NCBI GenBank assembly: GCA_038501785.1
Contig: JBAMJR010000259.1
Location: 410,001-474,000, forward strand
Origin: Myoxocephalus aenaeus
Lineage: Eukaryota; Chordata; Actinopteri; Perciformes; Cottidae
Reading direction: 5' to 3'
Length of the DNA stretch: 64,000 nt
Made by a program: the position numbers and the translations under genes. Position 1 is the stretch's first letter; every line of letters starts with the position of its first letter. Below the pieces are notes generated by a model. That model was given only the letters and a program-made list of their open reading frames with translations, did no database searches and was not told where the DNA came from. Positions 63,559 to 64,000 of the stretch are shown piece after piece.

Positions 63559-64000
63559 AAGGGACCCTTCATGTGGACTCTCATATCAGGGGGACTGTTT
63601 GAAAGACAACTGGAGCTTTATATTACATATTTTTTTATTGGTCCCACAGTGGGGAAATGAGTGCAACAAGACATAGTAAAACATCTAAACAAGTAATGTA
63701 AATAATAAACAGTAAAATCTACTATATTGCACAGGTCGACGGGTTTGTAATGTTATTTGTGGTCTACTGCGAGCTCAGCTGGTTGTGCAGCCTGACAGCA
63801 GCAGGAAGGAAGGACTTGCGGTACCTCTCCTTCACACACCGGAGATGTATCAGCTGGTGTGTGAAGGAGCTGTGCAGAGCTGCCAGAGTGTCCTGCATGG
63901 GGTGAGAGGTGTTGTTCATCAGGTGTTTGTATAGATCATCACCACTGTGAAGTTAAGATTCTAAACTTTTCCTTAATAAGTGCAATCTTTATGTATTTCT

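Larger units (their letters stand above)
45178..64000 (+). repeat. Tandem segmental duplication carrying hsp70, three units
   Basis: Units start at about 45178, 52804 and 59252 with the same sequence (gcatagacttcactcttcag) and contain, in order, upstream flank, heat-shock promoter, 5' UTR intron, hsp70, LINE tail and TIR element. ATG-to-ATG distances are 6320 and 6467 bp. Units 2 and 3 share two losses relative to unit 1 (the segments at about 45494-46190 and 46838-47577) and a gain in the 5' UTR intron, so they are closest relatives. Unit 3 is cut by the window end. Confidence 0.93.

Overview
The window looks like nuclear DNA of a teleost fish, probably a percomorph. It has intron-split vertebrate genes with conserved exon phases, a gene order that in human maps to 16p13.3 (AMDHD2, CAPN15, STUB1, JMJD8, a membrane-anchored trypsin-like protease), fish-type LINE tails and DNA transposons, and very abundant minisatellites. 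I rebuilt exon models by joining GT/GC..AG boundaries so that the frame stays open and the protein keeps the family's conserved blocks. All coding lengths come out as whole codons.

Layout: 1-5085 (+) 3' part of amdhd2 (GlcNAc-6-P deacetylase). 8780-18524 (+) capn15 (SOL-type calpain, 12 coding exons, about 981 aa), with a possible non-coding first exon near 6.84-6.96 kb. 21998-25482 (+) stub1/CHIP (7 exons, 290 aa). 27812-32691 (-) jmjd8 (9 exons, 271 aa, ER type). 33.4-35.9 kb a broken LINE. 37322-46054 (-) a trypsin-like serine protease with a hydrophobic C-terminal tail (6 exons, 307 aa). 47.8-64 kb (+) three tandem, nearly identical inducible hsp70 genes of 639 codons, each with heat-shock elements, a TATA box and an intron in the 5' UTR. 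Unit spacing is 6.3-6.5 kb and the third unit runs off the window.

Functional link: CHIP is the E3 ligase whose TPR domain docks on the C-terminal EEVD of HSP70. All three HSP70 proteins here end in IEEVD, so chaperone and ligase lie about 25-40 kb apart. I see no shared regulatory element.

The most unusual signal is repeat architecture. In all five multi-exon genes, minisatellite arrays start at, end at, or contain copies of real splice sites. One intron of jmjd8 (963 nt) is almost entirely a 27-bp array that stays open in the gene's own frame, so its retention would insert 321 residues. A 73-bp repeat found in several arrays carries a close match to the CTCF core motif, in opposite orientations at different arrays. 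Another array is a run of YY1-like sites. These are the candidates for something not previously described. There are no CRISPR arrays, operons or recognisable tRNA/rRNA genes.
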